A DNA stretch of 64,000 nt from Saxidomus purpurata (Eukaryota > Mollusca > Bivalvia > Venerida > Veneridae): positions 42,023,487 to 42,087,486 of the forward strand of contig JAFMSR010000014.1 of the NCBI GenBank assembly GCA_022818135.1, written 5' to 3'. The position numbers and the translations under genes were made by a program. Below the pieces are notes generated by a model. That model had not been told where the DNA came from. It made no database searches and saw only the letters and a list, made by a program, of their open reading frames with translations. Of this stretch, positions 10,809-22,150 are shown in pieces. How positions within the stretch are numbered: the stretch's first letter is position 1; each line of letters begins with the position of its first letter.

Positions 10809-12470
10809 TACAGCAGTTGAATTTTCTAACTGATTTTATGCTGCTAGCAGATTTAATGTGCTGAAATTGGAAGAACTGCTTTTAGAGCTGCTGTAGTTTA
10901 TGTACTATCCATTGTGTCATTTACTTTCTTCACCAAGTCTCCACAAAACATGAATTGCATAATATACAGCAAACGTTCATAATGTGCTATGTTGCATTGA
11001 TGTAATGTGTATACTCGGCTTTTTTTACCAAAGGAAGTTGTGTTGTTTTATTACCAGTTTTAGAATTCTTAGAGACATTCTGTTTGGTTTGCTTATTTTA
11101 AACTTTTGCTTGAGGGGAATTGTCAAAAATCAAAAAGTGTTTTTTTTTCTGTTTTTAAGTGCCCTAGGTTATTTTGACAAATGATCAAAGATCATGGTCA
11201 CTTTGGTATAGTTAATATTTTAACGAGCATTTTACTGAGAGGCTTTGTTGATATTGTTACAGAATATTTATGTTTACATTTTAGGTTTTAGACTTGTCAT
11301 CAAGTTAATTGCAAATTTTTCTTTGATTTTATGGTTGATTTCCCGTTTCAGAGTGATACTAAAGCAACGCAATATTTTTAAAAGAACAGTTTTTTAATCT
11401 TATTTTAATTTTTTATGTCATTTTGATATGCATTCTTTAATTTCCTGTTGACAGTTTTGTATGAATTGCATTTTAAAATGTTTTGGTAACAAAAGGGATG
11501 TTTAAAAATCAAAGGTATTGGTTAAAAAATCAACCGGTGAAAACAGGAATCAATTGATTCAAAATGTGACATTGTGGACATAAAGTCTTAGTTTTCATTT
11601 CAACTCATTGTCATTATAAAATAATGAAAAGCTTGCGCTCTTTGTTGTAGAACTGTGACATTTATTTACATTTGATTTTTGTTACAAAAAATGCAGTTTC
11701 TATGATTAGGTTTCATAAGCATTCATATTTGACATCCAGGTTAAAAATCAAAGGTTTTATAGTTTTGCTTTATAAATGAATGTACATGTATTTTTACGTC
11801 ATTTTGTATATTATCACAGGTGTTTTGTGATTTGATTAAACTGCAGTAGTTACATGTTGAGGTTTAATTATAATGAATATTTATCAGTAGTTCTTATAGT
11901 TCAGTAAGTAGATTAGTTTTTAAAGCAACTATCTCGTGGACTTTTTTAAAGCAAATTTTTAGTGGATTGTTTTAAAGCATCTATTTTACTGACTCTTTTA
12001 AAATGATTATTTTATTGACTTGCTCTGACATTAGTTATTTTTTTATCTGACTAACATGTATGTAGTCACATCTTGTGAGTGAAAATGACATAGCATTGCT
12101 TGCATGTATCATAATTCTTTTTACAGGTTCTGTGAGACAGTTGCTTTAATCAGTATAATAATGTGATATTTGAACCAAAATGGAACTGTGATAAACTGTA
12201 GATATAGTTGATGATAATGCCAGAAATTAGCTTTATTTATAAAATGTCATTCAATGACCAGCGTGCACAACCGTCAAGTCTGATCATGATCTGCACAGTT
12301 TGCGATTCAGTCATTATGTAATATATGTAACATATAGACAGTCGGAAAATGAAACTGTCTTTTAATTATCGCCTTTTAGAGCATTGTATATAAGATTTTT
12401 TATAATTATTTAAGCATTTAATGACCCTGCTAAATTTATAGGAATCTTTAAATTTGGGACAGTACCAAGT
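10809..12470. other. AT-rich region, no gene seen
   Basis: Probably 3' UTR and intergenic DNA of the three-finger gene. No clear polyadenylation site could be fixed. A dispersed GATCATGATCTGCAC repeat lies at ~12255-12320, shared with ~1437-1510. Confidence 0.5.
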
Positions 12471-12482
12471 GACGCTCAGATG

Positions 12483-13964
12483 CAGTGAATAATCTAGCCG
12501 TGCGTCCTGCGTCATAGACGCACAAAAAATGCAAAGGACGCAAAGATTTGAAATATGTGCGTCCTTTAGGACGCAAGCACGTGAAAAGCGAGACTTGGGT
12601 ATATGCTCGCGGCAGTTTGTTTAAAAGAATATCGTCCACGAACTTGCGTTTCCTGCGAGTATTTAGAAGAATTTTCACATGAAATCGTTAAAAAACTGCG
12701 GCACTTCGAGGGTGTAAAATCGCGGTACTTAGAGTGGTGTTTGAGACAACTAACAGGACTTTAAATTAGAATTATTTTTCGTGAAAAATTGTATACACGT
12801 ATTTTTTTTACTTTTGTACATTTATCAAATTCGAAAATATTTGCCGACCAACGTACATTTGTATAGCTTGATATAGTGCATAACCAAAATAAAACTTACT
12901 CATATTATACATTGTCTATTCCAAACTAGTTTTTATAATCCAAAATAATCAGACCCGTCAAAATATTCGGTCTTTTTAATGCCACGTGCTTCGCTCGGAT
13001 CAAACGAAACTCGGCGTCGGCATACGTGCTTTGATCTCGTAACACCTGCGGCTTTATGAGTAAAAGGAGTCGCTGTAGAAATTATTTTATTCGACAAAGT
13101 TAATTCTTTAAAATAAATATATTGTAGAAGAAAATTGTTACTTAGAAAAAATCGGCTTGAAGCGCCGCGATTTTGTTATAAACATGACGTTTATTTTAAG
13201 TAAAGAATAGTTGGAACTTATTAATGTTAATTAAGTCAATTGAAAATACTTTTCGCATTCACAAATTATCAAACGTTACTCAATCAGTGGTGTCACATAG
13301 CTCGAAATTTCAAAATTGACGTAGTTAGTTTGTCATCCTTTATGAATGCTCGTATTTTTCACGAGTGTACTTCAAAATCCCCTTGGTCATAATCCCCTTG
13401 GTCCAAAAATGGCATAGTAGTCATAATCCCCTTAATGAATTTTACAAGTGGAAAAGCATATATTGAATAAAAAAAATTACTGAATGTTTTATTTGTCTCT
13501 AGTTTAACTTAACTATAGCGAATGATTGAAAAAAAATTAAAATTATTGAAATTAAAATGTAAAATCCATCAAGGGGATTATGACTACTATGCCATTTTTG
13601 GACCAAGGGGATTATGACCAAGGGGATTTTGAGTGTCTCCCATTTTTCACACCTGAGTGACAAATGCTAATTGGAGAATAAACCTCGACCAATTACAGCA
13701 GAGTTTTTAACGGAAAAAAATATTTAAAATCTACGTAAAAGGTAATTAATATTTTCAGTAACTCAGTACTTTAAGAAACAATTATATTTGAAAAAAAAAA
13801 CATATCACAGCGGCGATTCGCAACGAAAATAATTCGGCGGGGATGTCCGATACTATTTTCTGACTTTTTCGGAAAAGGACTCATTGTTTCATTGCTGGGA
13901 CTCATTGTTTTGAAAAATGTGCGTCCCAGGGACCCATATAAATCAAAACCTAGATTATTCACTG
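12483..13964. mobile_element. hAT-like non-autonomous DNA transposon, ~1.48 kb
   Basis: Perfect 15-bp terminal inverted repeats: CAGTGAATAATCTAG at 12483-12497 and its reverse complement at 13950-13964. CAGATG directly flanks both ends (12477-12482 and 13965-13970) as a likely target duplication. CAxTG-type ends are typical of hAT elements, though hAT duplications are normally 8 bp. Inside are repeated GTGCGTCC/GGACGCA motifs near the left end and one near the right end. No transposase frame is visible. It contains the nested fold-back element at 13368-13636. Confidence 0.65.
13368..13636. mobile_element. Fold-back MITE nested in the hAT-like element
   Basis: Arms 13373-13446 and 13559-13631 are almost perfect reverse complements for ~73 bp; both contain CAAAATCCCCTTGGTCATAA and CCAAAAATGGCATAGTAGTC on opposite strands. 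The arms carry internal direct repeats of AATCCCCTT. The centre (~113 bp) is AT-rich. No coding capacity. Confidence 0.8.
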
Positions 13965-14624
13965 CAGATGGGTGCTCAATTGAAATTAAGTAATTGAATA
14001 GTGAACTGTGAAGGTCATGACCTGACTGCATGAATGTACGAGGCTGCAAGATCATGATCTACACTAGTCGAAGAGGCAGAATTAAATGCCGCTTATGTAC
14101 CCAGGGTAAGGGTTGATTATATTTCATTCCAGAGTCCAAGATAAAAAATGCCAAATATGGGTTGTTTCTGTTTTCTCCCCCTATAAGGCAGCTGGCTTGT
14201 CACGGTTTATTCAGACCGTAGGTCAGATTATGAGTTTTTGCTGTTCTTTTATTACCGTTACCAGTCATCAATATAAAGAAATGTTAAAGTTATATTCTCA
14301 AAATTTTCTTGTAGATTAACGTGTGAAATGAAAGAATTGTGAAATTATTTTTGTAATCATTTTCTAATGTGTTGTATTTTGTATTATTACTAACCACAAT
14401 GACTCGTACCTGTATCGCAATCCCATGTATCAATTTTTGTGGTAAAGGATGTAAATTGATGAATTTCTATTTTTCTCAAATTGGTGTGTGTAGAAATGTA
14501 CGAGTTAACACTTGAACTTGCTGGCTCTTAGCCTCTAGTTATCTGCTGTGAAAAGTCCGTCCAACAATTAGTTCCAAACGATTTTTTTCTCAAGTATTTC
14601 TCGTCTGCTTCAACACTATTTGGG
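13965..14624. other. No gene seen
   Basis: AT-rich flank of the hAT-like element. A weak GATCATGATCT dispersed-repeat match lies at ~14000-14070. Nothing else recognised. Confidence 0.45.
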
Positions 14625-14750
14625 TTATTTACGGGCGGGTAGTTTACCTAATTATCCTTCTAGTATTAGACTTTAAGTTACTTCTGTAACAGATTACCAA
14701 AATTCTCAATGGAGTGTCAGGTCAGGAGCCCGGCTCAGACCCATGTTGCT
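14625..14750. repeat. SINE-like family B copy
   Basis: GGGCGGGTAGTTTACCTAAT, then CTTCTAGTATTAGA and a degenerate tail. Same order of blocks as the copies at 25430, 44041, 61765 and 63785. Confidence 0.55.
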
Positions 14751-14765
14751 TGGTCTGTGAAATGT

Positions 14766-14890
14766 TTAGTTACTGTAAATTAAGTAATATTCATGATGAT
14801 TTTAATTTTTCGCTATTTTCGCAAATTTCCCACTTTGTTAATTTAAAAGTCTCGCAAAAGATTCATTTTACATAGATTTACTGTTAGTAA
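14766..14890. mobile_element. Small 'TACTGTAAA' MITE
   Basis: Left end TACTGTAAATTAAGTAAT, right end near TTTACTGTTAGTAAA. The body has TTTCGC and TCTCGC segments as in related copies. The inverted ends are weaker than at 15294. Confidence 0.4.
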
Positions 14891-15293
14891 ATCCTCCTTT
14901 TGCTCACAAATCATGAAATTTCGTCACACGAAAATGGTCTAATTTACATGTCAGCGACCTTGACCACCCTAGCAAGCAGGTGGATTCCCCAAATTAGTAT
15001 CCGTGCAGTCCTAAACATTTGTAAAATAACATGTTTATCAACAGATTCCGTTGTTAAGTTCCTGACTTCTGAACAAGCTCATCCTCATGAAATTGAACTT
15101 TCTTTCATAGCATGTGGAAATGTTTACTCTGTGTATACCATATTCCATGCAGATATTGCAATTTTGTTGTTCTTGTTGATCTTAAAATAGATATATGTAC
15201 ATTAGTTTTGTGTTAAGATTTTTTTTAACTCGGAACAGAAATATTTCTGACCTAGAGAGTTTCCTGTGTTTTTGCTTTGTTTGTAACCTTTAT

Positions 15294-15520
15294 ATACTGT
15301 AAAAGTCATTCTTTCCGCAATATCTAAATGTTATTTATGCTAATTTTCGCGAATAAAGCACTTCGTAGATTTATCAAACTTGCTAGGATAGCAAACCAAC
15401 AATGATGACATACAAAATAGTGCTCGCTCCCAAATTAAAAAAAAAACTCGCGAATAAATAAAAAAATTGGAAAATTCCGAGATAAACAACTCGTGAATAT
15501 AGAGACTTTTACAGTGTACT
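15294..15520. mobile_element. MITE with TACTGTAAAAGTC ends
   Basis: Left TATACTGTAAAAGTC (15294-15308) and right GACTTTTACAGTGTA (~15505-15519) form ~15-bp inverted ends ~226 bp apart. The body carries CGCGAATAAA in direct and inverted orientation. Confidence 0.7.
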
Positions 15521-15937
15521 TGTTTGTAGTTTGTTATACCTGTTTTCTTTTGTTGCATTGTAATGTCTTGCCAATGCTTACCAAAAATAGTTGTGTCTTA
15601 TAATCATGAGTCCCATTTTAAATGCAATCATTTTTCAAGAAATTTATTTGTTTGATAAACTAACTTGAACTCAGTCCAAATATTAATATAATAAAGCTAT
15701 TAAAAATGTAAATTTGAATTAAAGTACAGAAGTTGTGGTTCATCTAAATGCATCTTTAAATGTTGAAGTTGAAGGTATATGTCAAATTATGTTATAAAAC
15801 ATTTGCACCAATTTTTAGTTATGGCAAATCTTTAAAACTTTATCAGAAATAGTTTTAAAGTAACAGTGATATTCCCAAACAACATTTCTTTCCATAAGAA
15901 GCACCAAGTCTGTGCTATACATTCATATGATAACAAA
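15521..15937. other. No gene seen, ends at gap
   Basis: AT-rich sequence up to the second gap. Nothing recognised. Confidence 0.45.
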
Positions 15938-16437
15938 NNNNNNNNNNNNNNNNNNNNNNNNNNNNNNNNNNNNNNNNNNNNNNNNNNNNNNNNNNNNNNN
16001 NNNNNNNNNNNNNNNNNNNNNNNNNNNNNNNNNNNNNNNNNNNNNNNNNNNNNNNNNNNNNNNNNNNNNNNNNNNNNNNNNNNNNNNNNNNNNNNNNNNN
16101 NNNNNNNNNNNNNNNNNNNNNNNNNNNNNNNNNNNNNNNNNNNNNNNNNNNNNNNNNNNNNNNNNNNNNNNNNNNNNNNNNNNNNNNNNNNNNNNNNNNN
16201 NNNNNNNNNNNNNNNNNNNNNNNNNNNNNNNNNNNNNNNNNNNNNNNNNNNNNNNNNNNNNNNNNNNNNNNNNNNNNNNNNNNNNNNNNNNNNNNNNNNN
16301 NNNNNNNNNNNNNNNNNNNNNNNNNNNNNNNNNNNNNNNNNNNNNNNNNNNNNNNNNNNNNNNNNNNNNNNNNNNNNNNNNNNNNNNNNNNNNNNNNNNN
16401 NNNNNNNNNNNNNNNNNNNNNNNNNNNNNNNNNNNNN
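15938..16437. other. Assembly gap (500 N)
   Basis: Second placeholder of exactly 500 N. Linkage and distance between the three-finger gene side and the tandem array side are not established by sequence. Confidence 0.98.
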
Positions 16438-18365
16438 TTTCTCGTTGGACATTAAATCGATCAGTGAAACTTTAGGTCTGTTAAGTAATCTAGGATTAAT
16501 CAGGAGGACAATTCATACGTCAAAAACAGAGTTTTGCCTTAAGTGATGTGAAATGATTTGTTGTAATCCCGTAGCGAAAGCTGTATACAGTGATTTTTGA
16601 GCAGTTTTTGAGATTCAGTTTCAATATCTCATTATAGACACCGCGCATCCCGAGCAGGAAGGTAACGTATTATTAAAACCTAAAGAGTAATCAGCATCCC
16701 CATTATATTTATTGTTAATGATATTTCAAAGTCGTACTGTCATTTTCATAAAAAGAAAATGTTTAATACTTATTTTGAAGCTGTAAAAATCGCGCAGTTA
16801 CGTCATGATAGAATACAAAGTACAGGTCGCACACTAATTATACAACTTCAATAAAATATGATGCAATTAGTAATACTAGTACGAGTAGCGGCGAGGAACA
16901 ATTATGGTCACTATTTGAAACACACCCCTGATTTATTGAATAAAATGCATATTCAACCGAATTTCGTCAGTTAAAGACAGCGGCCAATAACGTCACTGTA
17001 TGAAACACGATGCATTTATCCTGAAACCTCGTTTAAAACTTTTGTGAGAGGAGAGCAAAGAGAGAAAATTGTGAAACATGCTGAAAAAAAGAGAACAAGA
17101 AAGAAAAACGAAATATAGTGCATATTTTGTGGAATACAACGAAATTGTCACCAGTAGTATGCTTCATTGCTTGTCAATGATGTTCAGATGGAGCTTTCTT
17201 TGGGGGAATCTGACTGATTCAAACGTCAAGTAAAAACGTCACTGTGGATACATCTTTCCAATGGCTCAGGATGTCTAACAAGGGAAACATCAAAGCGGTA
17301 AGTGACAGTTCATAGGAGGTGATAGTGTACAGAAAATTGCACGGACATACGGGCAGCGCAAACTGAATGAAAAAATTACGAAACAACTTTAATGACAGTG
17401 AAAATTTAAATATGATTCGTAAACGACACTAAGGTTTGAGGTAGAGGACGGATTACGAACGTTTTAAACAACATAGTCTGACCGACGGCTTCATGACGTC
17501 ATAAAAACAAATATACAACGTGTTTTTTAACCTTAATTTATGGTAACTGACGCCAAATTAGTAGAAGACACATTGTAAAAGTTGTTGTCTGAGAAAAGAA
17601 ACTTTAAATGTACGAACATCATGCTATATGTTTGTTAACAAATTATTATACTATTTTGGTCTTAAGAACATAGATAATTGTTTATATGAATACTTGTCAT
17701 ATTCCGTTTTCATTTCTGTTCAATTATTGAGTTCTATATTCTTAATATCATGTTGCTCCCAACAAACATTGCTTTGGCTTTGGATTTGTATTAACAACCA
17801 TCTTTGAATTAGAGTATAGCAAATAGATACATTGCATGGTTCATGACAGTAAACAGAGCTGAACAATATCCTGTTGGCAGTAAATATCTCAAAAGCCGGT
17901 AGTTATTCTTTTATAGATATAGGAATGTGATTAAAGAGAAAGAGAACGATGGTCCGCGGTTACAAATTACATGTTAAAAGAATGAGAAAGAATGTTTATG
18001 CAAAGTTCGTCGTTACAACGAGATAGATGTAATAGCATTTACATAAAAGAGTGCGGGGGCAACAGCGAAAACTTTTTTTGTGAACCATAAAATTATTTTG
18101 TTTGGCATTGCTCTTGATAAAAGCGTTGGCTGAAACCTACCTAACATATCAGCCAATATTCCATAAAACTTCAAAATCTTTGATAGGTTCAGTACTTTAA
18201 ATCCTAATACAACTTGGAATGAATGTTGAAATTCGTAGGATCTTTTGCCAAAGTGTCATTTGGTAAAATGCCGGCATATACTTTTGGATGCAAAATTCGA
18301 GAAATGTCATTAATATGAAAACATACAAAGTGATAAAAAATTTCCCCAAACACCATCGAAAAAAA

Positions 18366-18566
18366 ACCTACAGTTTAATGCTTCCGAGTTTATACTCTTT
18401 AATGATATTCAGCAAAAACTGGTACCTTGGACCTACAATTTAATGTTTCTGAGTTTATGCTCTTTAACGATATTCAGCAAAAACTGGTACCTTGGGACCT
18501 ACAATTTAATGTTTCTGAGTTTATACTCTTTAATGATATTCAGCAAAAACTGGTACCTTGGGACCG
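18366..18566. repeat. Three tandem copies of a ~63-bp unit
   Basis: Each unit holds CTACAATTTAATGTTTCTGA (first copy CTACAGTTTAATGCTTCCGA), CTCTTTAA.GATATTCAGC and AAAAACTGGTACCTTGG. The copies are nearly identical, far more so than the A-D units, so the triplication is recent. Confidence 0.9.
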
Positions 18567-19357
18567 GAGACAGTAAATTCTTGATTTTCAATTATCTCCA
18601 ATTCGTTTAATACTTAAACTGGTACATGACATATCGAAGAAGAACCTTTCATCCGTCGTTATAGTTGTCAAAACATAGTACTAGTCTAGTTGCATTTTGA
18701 AAAATACAAGTAATTGTCAGGTAAAACGTTTGGCAGTCAGACTTAAAAGCGTCCTTTGCTATATTCAGAAATCCTTACACAGAAGGCATTTTCTTCCTAA
18801 ATACTACAGTATTTTGAAGAATCAAACAAAACCAGGAAAAAACAGGTCCGCACAGAAAGGCAGTAGTATATACTCATGGGTTTAGCTCGTTGTTCTATGT
18901 TTCACTTCGTTCAAAGTGAAAGCCCATTGCTCACACATTATCATTTTAAATTACGAGTTAATGTGGTTTGGATACTAAAGTTGCTACTTGTGATACATCG
19001 TTATGAATCAAGTTAACATGTTATTGATGTCAAGAGGGGTACAACAGTTGAAAAACAATACAGAGGTCACATATTTGAAACATTACGTAAACGTGGACAT
19101 GAATTTCATATTCTGTCACTCTTGTTAAATATTTAAATATGCATGTAGATGATAAAATTTAATTGAAATGAATATTTTAGTAATATTGTCAAGCAATGTA
19201 CTATTAAATGATTGAAATTAACTGATTATGTCACCGGAACATAGAATATCTGTCCCAGGAGAAAATATGTGCCACTGTTTCTGATAATTGTTCTTATTAT
19301 AGGATGTGTATGGTGGTAATGATCTTTGTAGATAACGCAGTCCCTTTGCGTCTGTCA

Positions 19358-19366
19358 TATATAAAA
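19358..19366 (+). promoter_or_regulatory. TATA-like box in unit A
   Basis: TATATAAAA placed 38 bp after TGATCT in the block GGTGGTAATGATCTTTGTAG. Unit C has the same block with TATATAAA at nearly the same spacing. A GTAAGTC donor-like site follows at ~19430. Promoter use is inference. Confidence 0.3.
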
Positions 19367-19569
19367 CGTCAACTACTCGTGATTATCTTGCATGTTACAA
19401 TCATGTGAAGCAATTGAACTACGAAAAAGTAAGTCTTACCGGCAAAATTGGTCGTTAGGTAAGGCAGATACTTATTGTAATTTGTAATAAACAGCAATGT
19501 TTTTTAAAAGTCTAATCACGCCTATCGTTGGGATTTAACTTACCTTTTATGAAATGCAGGTTCATTTGT

Positions 19570-22150
19570 GTACTCCATATACATGTGTGTGCTTTTGATT
19601 TATTGCGGCAAATACAGTAGTTGTATTTTGCAATTGTTTAAGGAAGTAATGATTTCTGAATAAAAAAGGCTGAGCTAAAAGCTCGTCTTTAAATGAAAAC
19701 TAGCTTGTGGTGCTCTGGGTGCTGTGGGTGCTGTGGGGCTCGTTTTGGGGAGGCTATGTTTTTGGTACGTGGCATTCCCTGTTTGATATTATTTTTGTTT
19801 TTTTGTCACTAAACGTAGGCTAAAATTATCTTGTTGACGATTCATACATACGCAGTTCACTAAAATGAACTTTTAGTATTGATTTTAATGAACCAGTCTG
19901 TTATTAAACCGTGGAGATATCTGAGCGAAATTGTATATGTCAAGAACAGGTTTGTAGGAACTGAAAAGGAAATTATTAATTTGTAGAGAAAACTTTTTTA
20001 CAGTGGATTTTGACAGCACGTATCCCTGAAAGAAGGGTAACGTATTATCGAATCCCGAGAAGAAATTAAACATGTGATATGTACTAGTATTTCGAGGTCT
20101 TATCCTCATTTTAAATACATATTAGACAATATTACGAATAATTTAGAAAATGTCAGAAGTAAGTCCACTCGCTAAGCACGCCGCTTTTGTAACGTCAACG
20201 GATTTGCTTGCATATATCCAAAATGACGAGTGACAGAAAATCACTGCTATAAAAATGTTGAAGTTACGAATTGCGACGGGATGTATCAATGACCACAACA
20301 TATATTTGAAGCACATCTCGACCTGATCAAATAAAAACGTTTGAACTTACCAACATTATCAGTAAAAGTTGATGGACATGACGCACTTATCATGAACTAT
20401 AATTAAAGTCATAATGTATGCATTAAAGGAGAGAGATACATGAGGAAAGGAGTAGAGAAAACAATTCGAAAAAGAGAACACAAATAAATATGGTAAATAC
20501 TTCATCAATGTAAAATAGTGTCCAAACTAAACTGTCTCTGCTTTGTACAGTCTTTTTCCAGACGCAAATAGTTAAAAACCGTGGGATCATACTTTTTTAT
20601 GTTTCTGTGGTTGTTTGAATATTATGTGTATGTCTGGACATGGAAAACACTAAAGTGATTGGTGATTCTTATCAGTAGATTGATATTAATTCATGACGTT
20701 ATTGAATCAGATGAATAGGAATTGCACTGTAATATACCTGTAGATATCGCAGAAATTGATTGAAGCACACACGAAATTACATTTTTGACGTCATTGAAAA
20801 TTGCAACTATGACTAGATCATACCATTTGGGTTTAATAAAAATGTACTGTAGAGAGGAGATTACGTACGTAAACGCTTAAAGTAATTATTTGTGTAGGAT
20901 TTTAGTCATAATATGCTAGATTTAGAAACCATCAGTTGTAGTTTAGGTTGACTTCCATCTGCCCTATACTGATGTCAATTACGGCCAAGTGAGAAGGTTA
21001 TTCTGCTGGAACTGACACAAAAGACAGAAATACTCCTCAGGTACAATCTTTTGCAAACACTGACTGGCAACTTTCTTAAATTAAAGCACTTCTTTTTAAA
21101 GCTGCTCGTTCACAGTTTCCGATAAACATTTCTCCAAAATGATAAACCAAAGCCTAAATTGTAAAAATAATGCCTAGAATCAAAAACCCAAGTTACAATC
21201 TACATAGCAATTTGAAAAATCTGTCCGTTACACTATATGTTTATATTGGAATTTCAAAGCGTTTTAACGTTTTATCATTTGGTAGCGTATAATTTAAAAA
21301 ATACAAATACTTTACAGGAAATTATCCTGGAAACTTTTCATTTGATGATTCGTTCTAGCATATGTTAATTTCAGGCAGTTCGAAGAACCTTGACTTTTTC
21401 ATCAAAATCTGAGAGCGGGCAGCTTTAACAGACGGCTTTTTCCTCACAAATACTGCAATAGAAATACATCATCAAATACATTACCATGCAACATATAAAA
21501 CAGATGTCGACAAGAGTTCAGTGTTCCTATGTTTCATTTCTTTCAAAAGGGAAAAAACATTGATCGCACCATTATCTTTTTAATTATGGTGTGTTTGGAT
21601 TTCAGAATTACTATTTGAGGAGTACTGTTATGAATTAAGCAGAATGAATTATGTAAACATGCACTGATTCAGGGAGAGAAAAAGAGCAATTATCTGTAGA
21701 AGGAAAGTTAAACAGCCTGAAAAACATATAATGAGGCTACAGTTGGAATGACCTAGATATCATGTTTTATCAGCCTTTTCACATATTTAAACAAACGTAG
21801 ATATTATACATTGAAACACTTTATGATCAACAATACGGATATCATTATGTGCGCTTCCAGTATTAAAACAGTGATTTAACTGCTCTATGAAGACTTCTTT
21901 GATTATATATTCCAAAGTCCGTTTGGATTGTGACCAGCAATGAGGCTCCTTGTCGTGTCTTTTTTTATTCCTTGCAATGACGTTAAACGATAAATGGTGA
22001 TTAACAAATAATAGTATATGAGTTTTTTTATAACTTTTCAGGTGGCAGCACAGTGTTTATCAGCCTATGACCTACCACAGACACATTTACCTTCTCTTGG
22101 GAATACAAATATATCTAATATCAGTTATGAAATTATGTTTATGTAACAGA
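19570..22150 (+). repeat. Tandem unit B
   Basis: Starts with the GATTTATTGCGGCAAATACA block. It has the GGGTAACGTATTATCGAA block (~20036), the perfect TGACGTCA at 20786-20793, the TTTCATTTCTTTCAAAAGGG block (~21533) and the D-L-P ORF at 22042-22146 behind an AG acceptor. Confidence 0.5.
22042..22146 (+). other. Short ORF behind a splice acceptor, unit B (D-L-P block)
   Basis: After TAACTTTTCAG, 34 codons are open to TAA at 22144-22146, including AYDLPQTHLPSLGNTNISN. The same region in units C and D keeps the frame without indels for 14 codons around YDLP. Not a known family; perhaps the terminal coding exon of an unrecognised gene, or simply conserved repeat sequence. Confidence 0.3.

Larger units (their letters stand above)
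16600..19500 (+). repeat. Tandem unit A
   Basis: Carries the GGTAACGTATTATTAAAACC block, the GGGCAGCGCAAACTGAATGA block (matched by AGGCAGCGCAGAACTGGTTA in D), the AACATTGCTTTGGCTTTGGA block (matched in D at ~27885-27910), the ATTG block near 18935 and the TATA block at 19358. It also has a private 63-bp triplication (18366-18566). The D-L-P short ORF seen in B-D was not found in it. Confidence 0.5.

Noticed and set aside
15832..16546. Open frames across the second N gap
   Set aside because: Same reason; the flanking real sequence has no coding features.
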